The notes below the pieces were generated by a model. The model saw nothing but the letters and a program-made list of their open reading frames with translations, was not told the DNA's origin and ran no database searches. Shown here one piece after another: positions 1 to 7,619 of a DNA stretch of 38,035 bases; positions within the stretch are counted from its first letter, which is position 1, and each line of letters opens with the position of its first letter. A program made the position numbers and the translations under genes. Where the stretch lies: NCBI RefSeq assembly GCF_003957515.1, contig NZ_RQXW01000023.1, forward strand, positions 1-38,035. The letters run 5' to 3'. The stretch comes from Amphritea opalescens (GTDB lineage: Bacteria; Pseudomonadota; Gammaproteobacteria; Pseudomonadales; Balneatricaceae).

Positions 1-90
1 GCTATCCATTCGAGTCAAGAAAATTTCTTTACGTGTTTTACGACGTTTGTTGTTGAATTCGCTGTCGGCAAAGGTAAGTTGATGTGGCAT
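1..90 (-). CDS. IS5-family transposase, N-terminal fragment (cut by window edge)
   Basis: The minus strand read from position 90 starts with ATG and stays open for 30 codons to the window edge. The peptide begins [20 protein letters not shown] and continues [10 protein letters not shown]. This is the characteristic start of IS5-group DDE transposases, which cut and join the element ends in the cytoplasm. The catalytic DDE residues lie in the missing part, so activity cannot be judged. The reading frame is intact as far as it can be seen. Confidence 0.85.
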   Translation of the reverse strand, partial: MPHQLTFADSEFNNKRRKTRKEIFLTRMDS

Positions 91-149
91 GGTCAGGCTC
101 GAAGATTAAAAATAAATTGTCTCATGAGAAGGACTTATTCGCATCTTCC
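1..149 (-). mobile_element. IS5-family insertion sequence, one end only
   Basis: This is the transposase-start end of an IS5-family element that continues beyond the left edge. The inner part encodes the first 30 residues of the transposase on the minus strand. At 133-149 lies ACTTATTCGCATCTTCC, whose reverse complement GGAAGATGCGAATAAGT differs by about one base from the IS5-type terminal inverted repeat as I recall it (GGAAGGTGCGAATAAG). The element therefore appears to stop at about 149. The next bases, CTAT, could be one copy of a 4-bp target duplication, but the other copy is outside the window. The other terminal repeat cannot be seen either. Confidence 0.8.
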
Positions 150-271
150 CTATTATATGTACATGTAGATTCAACTCGGAGGTTAATTTGGGAATTATCT
201 GCTTTGGGCAATTTTTGCTCTTGTCACGGTTTTAAAAAAACTCAAAACCAATGCCAACCCAACACGGTTCT

Positions 272-371
272 CTGCAAGGCGATGTGTCATGTTGAACTCA
301 AAATGAGGCTGTTTCGTGTGTAGCAAGTGCAGCGCGATAACATAGAGAGCCCGTGATACGGGCTTTAAACT
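272..371. repeat. Diverged direct repeat, copy 1 (left of the TRAP/thiolase block)
   Basis: This stretch aligns with 7072-7187 in the same orientation. By eye the first 24 bases match at 21 positions and the next 42 at about 32. Shared segments include the core AGGCTGTTT.GTGTGT.GCAAG and a closing hairpin. Here the hairpin is GCCCGT-GAT-ACGGGC followed by TTT (349-366), which could terminate plus-strand transcription. Short insertions separate the copies in the middle. No protein or known element was recognised. The nearby 150-271 and 372-435 hold no convincing gene; 229-250 contains a small GGTTTT...AAAACC inverted repeat. Confidence 0.6.
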
Positions 372-435
372 GAATTACTTGTCTTCGCTGATATCCAATC
401 ACAAGAAAAAGCGCTCGAAGGTCGCATCGATCTAT

Positions 436-930
436 TTATATAGGAAGATCCTCAGGTTTGATCGTCAGATATTGACGCCGCTCTGGCGGAATTAAATGGT
501 AAAGGACTTCTAAAAAATGGCGTACGGCAGTTTCCCCGACCTCTGCAAATACTTTATCAAGAGTCGCCTTCTGTTCGGCAAATGCTATCTCTAAAACTGA
601 GAGGCCTTTGGCGGTTACATAATGATGTCGAATACGGCGATCGTCTTCATTTGTTATCTGTTCGATGTAATCATCACGAACTAACTCTCTCATTACGCGA
701 TTTAGGCTTGCCGCGTTAATCATTAACAACTCTTGAAGTTCGTTTGTTCTGATCCCTCTGCGGAAACGCACAAAATACATCACTCTAAAATGCGAACGTG
801 TCAGGCCCATTTCTGCCAATTTAGCGTTTGCAGATATCGTTGCAAAACGAGGTCCCCAGAATACAAGTTCTGAGGTGCAAATGTGAACCGCATCTGGAAG
901 ATCGGCCGGACGTATAGTTTCTGGTTTCAA
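436..930 (-). CDS. MarR-family transcriptional regulator
   Basis: This is a 164-residue winged-helix regulator of the MarR family. The visible family pattern is a helix-turn-helix region (GIRTNELQELLMINAASLNR), then a wing with DDYIEQITNEDDRRIRHHYVTAKG, where D..RR...V..T.KG is the conserved MarR wing. The start is a TTG at 930, supported by GGAG at 938-941 with a 7-base spacer. The gene is divergent from the TRAP/thiolase/ligase operon and separated from it by 156 bases containing a strong inverted repeat. MarR proteins commonly repress a divergent operon until a small, often phenolic or CoA-linked ligand binds. Control of the adjacent operon is inferred from position. Confidence 0.85.
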   Translation of the reverse strand: MKPETIRPADLPDAVHICTSELVFWGPRFATISANAKLAEMGLTRSHFRVMYFVRFRRGIRTNELQELLMINAASLNRVMRELVRDDYIEQITNEDDRRIRHHYVTAKGLSVLEIAFAEQKATLDKVFAEVGETAVRHFLEVLYHLIPPERRQYLTIKPEDLPI

Positions 931-984
931 GGCTAATCTCCTATTTCAGTTTTTATTGTGCCGTTTATCGGGATGAAAATAAAC

Positions 985-1015
985 TATGCAATGCATTATA
1001 TATATGTATTGCATA
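985..1015. promoter_or_regulatory. Inverted repeat, probable MarR operator in the divergent promoter region
   Basis: The arms TATGCAATGCAT (985-996) and ATGTATTGCATA (1004-1015) are reverse complements except for one base, with a 7-base TATATAT centre. The AT-rich site sits between the divergent marR-like gene and dctP, about 70 bases upstream of the dctP start. That is a usual position and design for a MarR dimer site that blocks both promoters. Binding by this regulator is inferred. Confidence 0.65.
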
Positions 1016-1086
1016 TATAATATTGATGTAGTAATTTGTTTCAAGCCAGTTTCAACTGGTGATAAAGCGACTCTGGAGGGTAAATA

Positions 1087-2070
1087 ATGAAAATAAGAAT
1101 GTTTTTTTGCGGTGTTGTTGCCACCATCATGGCGAGCAGTGTTGCCGCCCAGAACGTAACTTGGCGTGTGACATCGACCTATCCGTCTAAATCTCATGTT
1201 GGGGCATCGTTCAATGCGATGGCTGAAGAGCTTTCTCGGCTAACGGATGGGGGATTTGTTTTACAACTTAATCTTGATGGCTCTCTTGGGTTCAAAGGTG
1301 CTGATAATTTCGAGATTGTTGCTGACAATGTTGTTGAAATTGCAGAGACAGGTGCTGTCGATCTGACGGGTTATGAGCAGATTTTTGGTGTTGTGGGGCT
1401 ACCTTTTGTAGCACCTAGTAACGATGATGTTTTGCGGATGATGGACATTGTGACACCTGAATTCGCTGCCGCGTTTGAAAAGCATGACCAAATAATGATT
1501 GGATGGGGATCATTTCCTGCTGTTGGTATTTTTGGAAAGCATGAAATATCTAGCGTGGATGATTTCGCTGGTGTGAAGATTCGTACTTATGATTCGTTTT
1601 CGGCTAGTGCATTTAGCGATGTAGGTGCATCACCAGTGCAATTAGCTTGGAGTGATGTCGTTTCCTCATTATCGTCTGGAGTAATTGATGCGGTGCTGAC
1701 GTCTTCCTTTGGCGGTGCAGCGATTAAAGCGTGGGATTTAGGGATTACAGACTTCAGTGAAATTGGGTATTCGACACCGATTACCTTGCTTCATGTTTCA
1801 AAAGAAGCATTCGATGATCTTTCACCTGAATATCAGAATGCCTTACTGAAGGCCGGTGATGTCTATACACAGACTAATTGGAAGGAATCTCTGGCAGCGA
1901 TAGATGGCTTTAAAGCGTCATTTCGCGAGCATGGAATTGCTATACACGATAAGCCTAACGATGACTTAAAAGCCCGTTTTACAGAAATTTCGGAGACTGC
2001 CGCTTCCGAATGGATTAAGGCTGTTGGGCCTACCGGTGCGGAGTTATTCCAGGCAATTAAAGAAAAGTAA
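1087..2070 (+). CDS. dctP: TRAP transporter substrate-binding protein (DctP family)
   Basis: This 327-residue periplasmic solute receptor belongs to the tripartite ATP-independent periplasmic (TRAP) class, which delivers mostly organic acids to a membrane pair driven by an ion gradient. A signal peptide is visible (MKIRMFFCGVVATIMASSVAA, cleavage near AAQN). Mature features include the W.V.STYP start, FAGVKIR near residue 165 (the region holding the arginine that usually binds the substrate carboxylate), and a DAVLTSS segment. GGAGG at 1075-1079 precedes the ATG. It is the first gene of the operon, upstream of the two membrane subunits and two CoA-linked enzymes, so the ligand is probably a carboxylate that is then CoA-activated. 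The exact substrate is unknown. Confidence 0.9.
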   Translation: MKIRMFFCGVVATIMASSVAAQNVTWRVTSTYPSKSHVGASFNAMAEELSRLTDGGFVLQLNLDGSLGFKGADNFEIVADNVVEIAETGAVDLTGYEQIFGVVGLPFVAPSNDDVLRMMDIVTPEFAAAFEKHDQIMIGWGSFPAVGIFGKHEISSVDDFAGVKIRTYDSFSASAFSDVGASPVQLAWSDVVSSLSSGVIDAVLTSSFGGAAIKAWDLGITDFSEIGYSTPITLLHVSKEAFDDLSPEYQNALLKAGDVYTQTNWKESLAAIDGFKASFREHGIAIHDKPNDDLKARFTEISETAASEWIKAVGPTGAELFQAIKEK

Positions 2071-2139
2071 TCGCGAGGACCAATACAGGTGGCTTTTGTA
2101 ATCTGGCCGCCTGTTCAATCCTTCTATATGGAGAATGAC

Positions 2140-2664
2140 ATGGCCATTATTCAGCGATTAGTGCGTCACCTTTGCACGATTTGTATGATTGGCGCGACGA
2201 CTGCCATTACCACGCTTGTCTTATTAATTTTAACCGAAATCCTTCTGAGATCAGTGTTTGATAGTTCTCTGCTTGTCACTGAAGAGTTTGCAGGTTACCT
2301 CGTTTCAGGTGCCATTATCCTAGCGTTGGCACCGACATTTCATGATGGTGCAATGATACGGTTGACGTTGCTCAGTGACTGCTTAAGCGAAAACCATCGA
2401 AAAGTTTTAGAACTGTGTATGACTCTTATTGCCTTATTTGTTGTCTTGTTCTGGGCGCGCTACATATTACGTGCGGCATTGAAACTGTTCGACCGAGGGG
2501 TAACCTCTCCTGGAGTATTCGCCTTTCCCTTGTGGATTCCTGAAGGAGTAACTTTATTTGGTTTGGTTTCTCTAGCAGTCGTTATATTCGCCCACGGCTT
2601 AAACCTTATTTGGCCTAAGGCATCGGTAAATACTAATGAAGGAGCGATTGACTATGGAGATTGA
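2140..2664 (+). CDS. dctQ: TRAP transporter small permease (DctQ family)
   Basis: This 174-residue membrane protein fits the four-helix small subunit of TRAP transporters, which bridges the binding protein and the large permease. Hydrophobic helices are visible near the start (MIGATTAITTLVLLILTEIL), then GYLVSGAIILALAPTF, a central ALFVVLFWARYIL stretch and a final one near the C-terminus. Conserved features include EEFAGYL after helix 1 and a P-containing FPLWIPEG loop before the last helix. The start at 2140 is chosen because GGAG at 2129-2132 sits 7 bases upstream. A longer GTG-started frame from 2089 has no good ribosome site. The 3' end overlaps dctM by 11 bases, implying translational coupling. 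Confidence 0.85.
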   Translation: MAIIQRLVRHLCTICMIGATTAITTLVLLILTEILLRSVFDSSLLVTEEFAGYLVSGAIILALAPTFHDGAMIRLTLLSDCLSENHRKVLELCMTLIALFVVLFWARYILRAALKLFDRGVTSPGVFAFPLWIPEGVTLFGLVSLAVVIFAHGLNLIWPKASVNTNEGAIDYGD

Positions 2665-3934
2665 AATCGCGATTGTCCTTTTGGCTATTTTTATTGGGGC
2701 GCTGGCACTTGGACTATGGGCCTTTGTAACTTTATTTGTTATCGCGATCCTAATGATGGTACTTGGGGGCGATTTCAGTTTGGAAAAAGCAGGGATTCTT
2801 GCTGCTAAGGTTTCTGTTAGGGCGTCACGTTCGTGGGAATTATCGGCCATCCCCTTGTTTCTTTTGATGGGAGAAATGCTTTTCCGAGCTGATCTATCAA
2901 AGCGACTTTTTGAAGGGCTTGCTCCTATATTCAGGCACTTTCCCGGTGGGTTATTACACGTTAACGTTGCCGGATGTACTACATTTGCCGCAGTTTCGGG
3001 ATCTTCAGCAGCAACGACAGCGACGATTGGCCGGATCAGCGTGCCTGAGTTGTTGGGGCGCGGATATGACCGGCGATTGGTTCTAGGTTCACTTGCAGGT
3101 TCGGGATCATTTGGACTGCTTATTCCACCTTCTATCGCAATGATTGTTTATGGGGTCATTGCTGATGTTTCTATCGTACGTCTATTTGCTGCCGGACTAA
3201 TTCCTGGATTGGTGTTGGCTATGATGTATTCATCATATATTGCGCTACGCGGTAGGGGTACTAAGCTCGATTCAAAACCGGAAAACCTGAGTGCGTTATT
3301 AGGCCTGATACCTATTCTTGTACTTGTGTTTGTGGTGTTAGGTAGCATTTATGGTGGTATTGCTTCGCCGACGGAAGCTGCTTCAGTAGGTGTTGCTGGA
3401 GCCTGTATGTTGATTCTTATTGAACGTCGAATGTCTTGGGAGTTATTACGCAGCTCGCTGGTAGCAGCCACTCGGCTAACGTGTGTAATGGGAGCGGTGG
3501 TTATTTCAGCATCTGTTATGTCTGCGGCAGCCGGGATGGTTGGAATACCACAAGCTTTGGCTAACTGGGTTGTCGGCATGAGTCTAAGCGCCACTATGTT
3601 GTTGATAGCGATTGCTGTTTTTTACATTTTCTTAGGACTGTTTTTAGATGGCATTTCAATCATGGTGGTTTCACTTCCTCTGATTATGCCCATTGTTATC
3701 GCTTCAGGAATTGATCCGATCTGGTTTGGTGTGTTTTTGGTTTTAATGATCGAACTAGGGCTGATGACTCCTCCCGTTGGATTCAACTTGTTCATCATTC
3801 AGTCAATCTCTGGCGCAACAATTGGTGAGATCGCACGAGCAACGGTACCTTTCTTTTTGATTATGTTGTCAGCGGTGGTCTTGTTTACGATTTTTCCACA
3901 AATCGTTCTGTGGTTACCTGAAAAGATTTTCTAA
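2654..3934 (+). CDS. dctM: TRAP transporter large permease (DctM family)
   Basis: This is a 426-residue inner-membrane protein with about a dozen hydrophobic segments, the usual size for DctM. It forms the transport path of the TRAP system in the ion-transporter superfamily. Visible family signatures include VSGSSAATTATIGRISVPEL, GSLAGSGSFGLLIPPS, GGIASPTEAASVG and a C-terminal LMTPPVGFNLFIIQ. The two P-S/P-V glycine-rich hairpins match those expected to line the substrate and sodium sites. The start at 2654 has AAGGAG 9 bases upstream and lies within the end of dctQ. It works with the receptor and small permease encoded just upstream. Confidence 0.92.
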   Translation: MEIEIAIVLLAIFIGALALGLWAFVTLFVIAILMMVLGGDFSLEKAGILAAKVSVRASRSWELSAIPLFLLMGEMLFRADLSKRLFEGLAPIFRHFPGGLLHVNVAGCTTFAAVSGSSAATTATIGRISVPELLGRGYDRRLVLGSLAGSGSFGLLIPPSIAMIVYGVIADVSIVRLFAAGLIPGLVLAMMYSSYIALRGRGTKLDSKPENLSALLGLIPILVLVFVVLGSIYGGIASPTEAASVGVAGACMLILIERRMSWELLRSSLVAATRLTCVMGAVVISASVMSAAAGMVGIPQALANWVVGMSLSATMLLIAIAVFYIFLGLFLDGISIMVVSLPLIMPIVIASGIDPIWFGVFLVLMIELGLMTPPVGFNLFIIQSISGATIGEIARATVPFFLIMLSAVVLFTIFPQIVLWLPEKIF

Positions 3935-3988
3935 CGAACGCCGGACCGGTTTTAAAACGGTGCGGAATTATTAGATAGGAGTTAATAC

Positions 3989-5215
3989 ATGAGAGATGTT
4001 TATATTGTCGGCGTTGGTATGACCGATTTTGGTCGCCACTTAACGCAAAGTGTGAAGTCTCTGACGCGCATCGCCGTGACAGAAGCTCTAGAAGACTCAG
4101 GCGTAGAAGCCGGTGATCTAGATGCGGCTTATTTTGGTAATACGGCACAAGGGTTGCTGGAAGGCCAGTACATGATAGGAGGACAGATTGCATTAGGTGC
4201 CATGGGAATTAGAGGTATACCTGTGGTCAATGTGGAAAATGCCTGCGCGACGGGGACTACCGCGTTTCATATGGCTGTTAATCATGTCCGTAGTGGTGCG
4301 GCCAATGTGGCTCTTGCGGTAGGTGTTGATAAGCTGCTGACGGAGAATAAAGCGAAAGGCTTTGAGATTTTCAATACGGCGTGGGATGTTGAAACTCCAG
4401 AGGAGAATATCAAAACATTAATTGGGGGGTATTTCTCGCCGGAAAATTCTGCGGCAGATGGAAGAAAGCGCTCGATGTTCATGGACCTTTACAATCATAT
4501 GGCCCGTCATCATATGGAAGCCTACGGTACCACACAACGACAGATGGCAGTGGTGTCTTCTAAAAACCACTTTCACTCTACGATGAATTCTAAATCCCAG
4601 TACCAAAGGGATATGAGTGTCGAAGAGGTCCTTGCTGCACCTATAGTGACCGGTCCTTTGACCATTCCGATGTGTTCTCCAATCAGTGATGGCGCGGCAG
4701 CGGCAATTGTTGTCAGCGGGGGTATGCTACATCGTTTCAAGGGGATGCCGGTTAAAATTCTTGCCACAGTGCTGCGTTCAGGCACCAACCGAGATGCGCG
4801 TGATTATAAAAATCATATCACGACATTAGCAGCCCAAGCAGCATACGAACAAGCAGGATTAGGACCCAAAGATATGAGTGTAGCGGAGGTTCATGATGCC
4901 GCGGCTTTTGGGGAAATTTTACAATCTGAATGTCTCGGCTTTGCGCCCTTCGGCGAAGGTGGTGTGCTTGCTGAAAGCGGAGCGACACGCCTAGGTGGAA
5001 GTATTCCCATCAACCCATCAGGAGGGCTAGAGAGTAAAGGTCATCCCATTGGAGCTACTGGCTTGGGACAAATATATGAATTAACGCAACAGCTGCGAGG
5101 ACGTGTAGGCGCTCGGCAAGTTGAAAATGCCCGCTTTGCGATTGCCGAAAATGGTGGTGGTTTACTGGGTGTTGAAGAAGCGAGCGCCTGCGTGACGATT
5201 CTTGGGAACAGTTGA
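3989..5215 (+). CDS. Thiolase-family protein, SCP2-like
   Basis: This 408-residue enzyme is of the thiolase superfamily, nearest the sterol-carrier-protein-2 type that cleaves 3-ketoacyl-CoA with free CoA. The nucleophilic cysteine is C86 in NVENACATGT. HDAAAFGE holds the family HDA-like motif, and H352 lies in SKGHPIGATG. The second C-terminal cysteine motif of classical thiolases is replaced by ENGGGLLG, as in SCP2-type members. A spaced ribosome site (AGGAG, 3977-3981) precedes the ATG. It follows dctM by 54 bases and the ligase gene starts 13 bases after its stop, so these are one operon. No DUF35/OB-fold partner, often found beside SCP2-like thiolases, is present. Confidence 0.85.
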   Translation: MRDVYIVGVGMTDFGRHLTQSVKSLTRIAVTEALEDSGVEAGDLDAAYFGNTAQGLLEGQYMIGGQIALGAMGIRGIPVVNVENACATGTTAFHMAVNHVRSGAANVALAVGVDKLLTENKAKGFEIFNTAWDVETPEENIKTLIGGYFSPENSAADGRKRSMFMDLYNHMARHHMEAYGTTQRQMAVVSSKNHFHSTMNSKSQYQRDMSVEEVLAAPIVTGPLTIPMCSPISDGAAAAIVVSGGMLHRFKGMPVKILATVLRSGTNRDARDYKNHITTLAAQAAYEQAGLGPKDMSVAEVHDAAAFGEILQSECLGFAPFGEGGVLAESGATRLGGSIPINPSGGLESKGHPIGATGLGQIYELTQQLRGRVGARQVENARFAIAENGGGLLGVEEASACVTILGNS

Positions 5216-5227
5216 GGGAAGGGATAA

Positions 5228-6781
5228 ATGGACATAGTTACTGCATTTGAACAAGGCTTGGCTGGTTTCCCTGAACGAGCTTGTTTCGTGGCTGAGGAAC
5301 AATCATGGAGCTATCGAGAGATCGATTGTTTAACCAATCAAATCGCTAACAAACTACTCACGTTAGGGTTGGGAGAAGGTACACAGGGGGCGGTTCTCAG
5401 TGCGAATGATGCTGTAGCCTTTTCTTGTGTACTTGGCATTATGAAAGCGGGGATGTCTTGGGTTCCACTCAATGCTAAGAATACGGCGGATAACAACCGC
5501 GACCTCTGCAATGCTTTTGATGCCCAAGTTTTGTTTTACCATTCAAACATGGTTGAGACTATTCAGGAGATTCGTAACGCGTTGCCTAAGATTAAGGTTT
5601 TTATCTGTGTTGATCGAGATATAAACAGTGATCTGAGCATTGATAGATGGCTAGGTGATACTTCAGATGTTATGCCGAAAGTGGATCGATCTTTAGATAA
5701 GATGTGTATGATATTGCCGACTGGCGGGACTACTGGGATGCCCAAAGGCGCCATGTTGAGTCGGAATAATTTATCGATATTTAATCGTACGATGATAGAG
5801 CTTTGCCCTCATGATGCTCCTCCTGTGTACCTTGCCGCTGCGCCGCTTACCCATGCAGCAGGATTACTTGCCTTTCCTATCATGGCTAAAGGTGGAACCA
5901 CCGTTATCACTACTTCGCCTGATGCATTGAACCTGATGGAGTTGATAGAAAAACATGGAGTGACAGATCTTTTCCTACCACCGACTTTGATCTATATGAT
6001 GCTTTCTCATCCGAAGGTGCGGTCATTTAATTATTCTTCATTGAAGTACTTTATTTATGGTGCGGCACCCATGTCCGTGACCAAACTGAAAGAGGCCATC
6101 ACAGTATTTGGGCCAGTTATGACCCAATTTTTTGGTCAATCAGAAGCACCATGTACTTGCGCGCATCTTTCTGCTTCGCAGCATTTGTCTGATGATGGGT
6201 TTGCTTCTGATTCTGTGCTTTCAAGCTGCGGTAAGAGTACTCCGTATGTTGAGTTGGCGATTTTAGACGAAATGGGTTGTCCTGTTAAAGACGGTGAACG
6301 TGGTGAAATGGCTGTCCGGTCAGATCTCGTCATGTTGGGGTATTATAAGAACCCAACAGCCACAGCAGAGGCGACCGTTAATGGTTGGCACTTAATGGGA
6401 GATATCGCGTTTAAAGATGCGGATGGATATTATCACTTAGTCGACCGTAAAAAAGACATGATTATTACGGGTGGTTTTAATGTTTTTTCTTCTGAGGTTG
6501 AGCAGGCTCTGCTTTCTCATGAAGCAGTCCAAGACTGTGCTGTTATCGGAGTACCAGATGACAAATGGGGAGAGGCAGTTAAAGCTGTAGTTCAGTTACA
6601 AAGTGGGAAACTGACAACCGAAATCGAGTTGATTGAGCATGCAAAATCTATACTTGGCAGTGTTAAATCACCTAAAACGGTGGAAATATGGGAAGACCTT
6701 CCGCGAAGTCCCGTCGGAAAGGTTCTTAAGCGTGCAATTCGTGAGAAATACTGGGTCGATAAAAATCGTTTGATCAACTAA
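5228..6781 (+). CDS. AMP-dependent acyl-CoA ligase
   Basis: This 517-residue ANL-superfamily enzyme forms an acyl-adenylate from a carboxylic acid and ATP and then the CoA thioester. Visible core motifs are the phosphate loop PTGGTTGMPKG (164-174), FGQSEAP in the A5 region, GWHLMGDIAFKD (A7), LVDRKKDMIITGGFNVF (A8 hinge), and PRSPVGKVLKR near the C-terminus with the catalytic lysine of A10. Length is typical of medium-chain or fatty acyl-CoA synthetases. GAAGGGAT lies just before the ATG. As the last gene after the TRAP transporter and thiolase, it probably activates the imported acid. Substrate range cannot be read from sequence alone. Confidence 0.9.
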   Translation: MDIVTAFEQGLAGFPERACFVAEEQSWSYREIDCLTNQIANKLLTLGLGEGTQGAVLSANDAVAFSCVLGIMKAGMSWVPLNAKNTADNNRDLCNAFDAQVLFYHSNMVETIQEIRNALPKIKVFICVDRDINSDLSIDRWLGDTSDVMPKVDRSLDKMCMILPTGGTTGMPKGAMLSRNNLSIFNRTMIELCPHDAPPVYLAAAPLTHAAGLLAFPIMAKGGTTVITTSPDALNLMELIEKHGVTDLFLPPTLIYMMLSHPKVRSFNYSSLKYFIYGAAPMSVTKLKEAITVFGPVMTQFFGQSEAPCTCAHLSASQHLSDDGFASDSVLSSCGKSTPYVELAILDEMGCPVKDGERGEMAVRSDLVMLGYYKNPTATAEATVNGWHLMGDIAFKDADGYYHLVDRKKDMIITGGFNVFSSEVEQALLSHEAVQDCAVIGVPDDKWGEAVKAVVQLQSGKLTTEIELIEHAKSILGSVKSPKTVEIWEDLPRSPVGKVLKRAIREKYWVDKNRLIN

Positions 6782-7071
6782 AGACTACGGATACGAGTTT
6801 GGCAGCGGGTGTCGTTTTATTACTGGGCAGTAACTCAGTTAGAGACCATTTATAGAAGCTTATTTTGATCATCAAAGAGCAACCGGGTTTAATCGATCAG
6901 GGACGTAGCTAGCAGATGTGCTCAATGCGAGACGGAGGCGTTATTCAACGATAAAATGTTGGTTTTGGTTCCATATCGTCCTACTCGTTTAATCAACAGG
7001 TCTATGATGAATGACGACCTTGAAACAATTGACTCATCCTTTATTCGCGGAGTAATGGGTGAGTTGATCCC
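6782..7071. other. Gene-free stretch after the ligase operon
   Basis: No convincing gene was seen. A short open frame starts at 6956, but it lacks a ribosome site, has no recognised family and runs through a repeat. No clear terminator hairpin directly follows the ligase stop. The stretch runs into the direct repeat at 7072 and then a cluster of short repeats, suggesting a scar zone between two accessory blocks. Confidence 0.5.
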
Positions 7072-7187
7072 ACACTGTTCTCCGCAAGTCGATGTACCAT
7101 ATCCATTTCAAAATAAGGCTGTTTTGTGTGTCGCAAGAGCGATAGATGCTTATATGCGGGATAGTCTGGATGCCCCGTAATACGGGC
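7072..7187. repeat. Diverged direct repeat, copy 2 (right of the TRAP/thiolase block)
   Basis: This is the partner of 272-371 in the same orientation. Shared parts include ACAC.GTTCTC.GCAAG, the run AGGCTGTTT.GTGTGT.GCAAG, and a closing hairpin, here CCCGTA-A-TACGGG (7174-7186) followed by CGTTT. The copy is slightly longer owing to insertions in the middle. Its origin is unknown. Confidence 0.6.
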
Positions 7188-7225
7188 GTTTCAGTTTGTC
7201 TAACTTTTAAATACCCTATTAGGAT

Positions 7226-7261
7226 TTTTTGGCAGACGGTTTTACTGGCCTCAAGCACTGA
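7226..7261 (+). pseudogene. Remnant of an alpha/beta-hydrolase gene 3' end
   Basis: In frame with a TGA at 7259-7261 the sequence reads FLADGFTGLKH and stop. The intact hydrolase at 14255-15130 ends FLREAGFTGLKH and stop. Four of the shared codons differ only at silent positions (ACA/ACT, GGT/GGC, CTT/CTC, AAA/AAG). The match continues past the stop through GACNTTGTCTA, ATRCCCTATC and the following terminator. A TAG lies in frame just upstream, so only about 11 codons survive. This is a decayed homologous copy of the gene tail, not a random match. Confidence 0.65.
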
Positions 7262-7304
7262 CTTTGTCTAGTTTTTAAATACCCTATCACAAATATTTTT
7301 TGAT

Positions 7305-7334
7305 AAAAAACGGTTCTTAGGAGCCGTTTTTTTT
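7305..7334 (+). terminator. Hairpin terminator attached to the hydrolase remnant
   Basis: CGGTTC (7311-7316), loop TTAG and GAGCCG (7321-7326) form a stem extended by flanking A and T runs, ending in eight T residues. It is a diverged copy of the terminator at 15177-15204 that follows the intact hydrolase. It should insulate downstream DNA from transcription coming from the left. Confidence 0.8.
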
Positions 7335-7350
7335 GTGTTAGGGGTATTTA

Positions 7351-7398
7351 AATTTTAGACAAACGTTCGTTTGTCTAAAATTCTAAAGGGGTTATAGT
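7351..7398 (+). promoter_or_regulatory. 32-bp palindrome overlapping a promoter-like sequence ahead of the cassette array
   Basis: AATTTTAGACAAACG (7351-7365), two bases, then CGTTTGTCTAAAATT (7368-7382) are perfect 15-base inverted arms. TTGTCT (7371-7376) and TATAGT (7393-7398), separated by 16 bases, resemble -35 and -10 boxes reading toward the sirtuin gene. The AAACGTTCGTTT centre resembles sites bound by TetR-type dimers. No TetR-like gene is nearby. The promoter would give a leader of about 320 bases before the sirtuin start. Function is inferred. Confidence 0.45.
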
Positions 7399-7619
7399 GA
7401 TATGTTCATTATCCCTGTTCAACGGACCTCTTTTCCCTTGAATACACAAAGTATTGAGCCAACGCTTTGATTTAGCAGCATCTAGCTATTATGATTGAGT
7501 CACGTTTATGGCAGGGATGCGGCCTCGATCGGCACTAATATTCTGTAAAGTGCTTCTCTCGTACGTTCTTAACCTTCTGATATATAAGATAAAAGCTCCC
7601 TTTGGTTTATCGTATTTCT
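7399..7619. other. Gene-free leader between promoter-like site and cassette boundary
   Basis: Nothing coding was recognised here on either strand. No hairpin of note was seen before the inverted repeat at 7620. It would be the untranslated leader if the promoter at 7371-7398 is used. Confidence 0.4.

Larger units (their letters stand above)
7195..7384. repeat. Cluster of reiterated TTTGTCTA...TAAATACCC motifs
   Basis: A motif of about 22-25 bases starting TTTGTCTA and ending near TAAATACCC occurs at 7195-7219 (+), 7263-7287 (+) and 7341-7363 (-). A shorter version, TTTGTCTAAAATTCTAAAG, lies at 7370-7388 (+). The second and third copies face each other across a terminator hairpin. A further diverged copy follows the hydrolase stop at 15134-15154. 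The copies could be protein-binding sites or remains of duplicated gene ends. They match no repeat family I recognise. Confidence 0.6.

Noticed and set aside
84-323. 79-residue plus-strand open frame at the left edge
   Set aside because: It crosses the IS5 end and a repeat, has no ribosome site and no recognisable family.
7141-7207. Hairpin plus GTCTAAC near 7198 as an attC
   Set aside because: GTCTAAC fits an R'' box but no paired GTTRRRY end follows within the expected distance; the hairpin belongs to the direct repeat.
6956-7258. Short frames on both strands in the repeat region
   Set aside because: They overlap each other and the direct repeat, lack ribosome sites and have no family resemblance.
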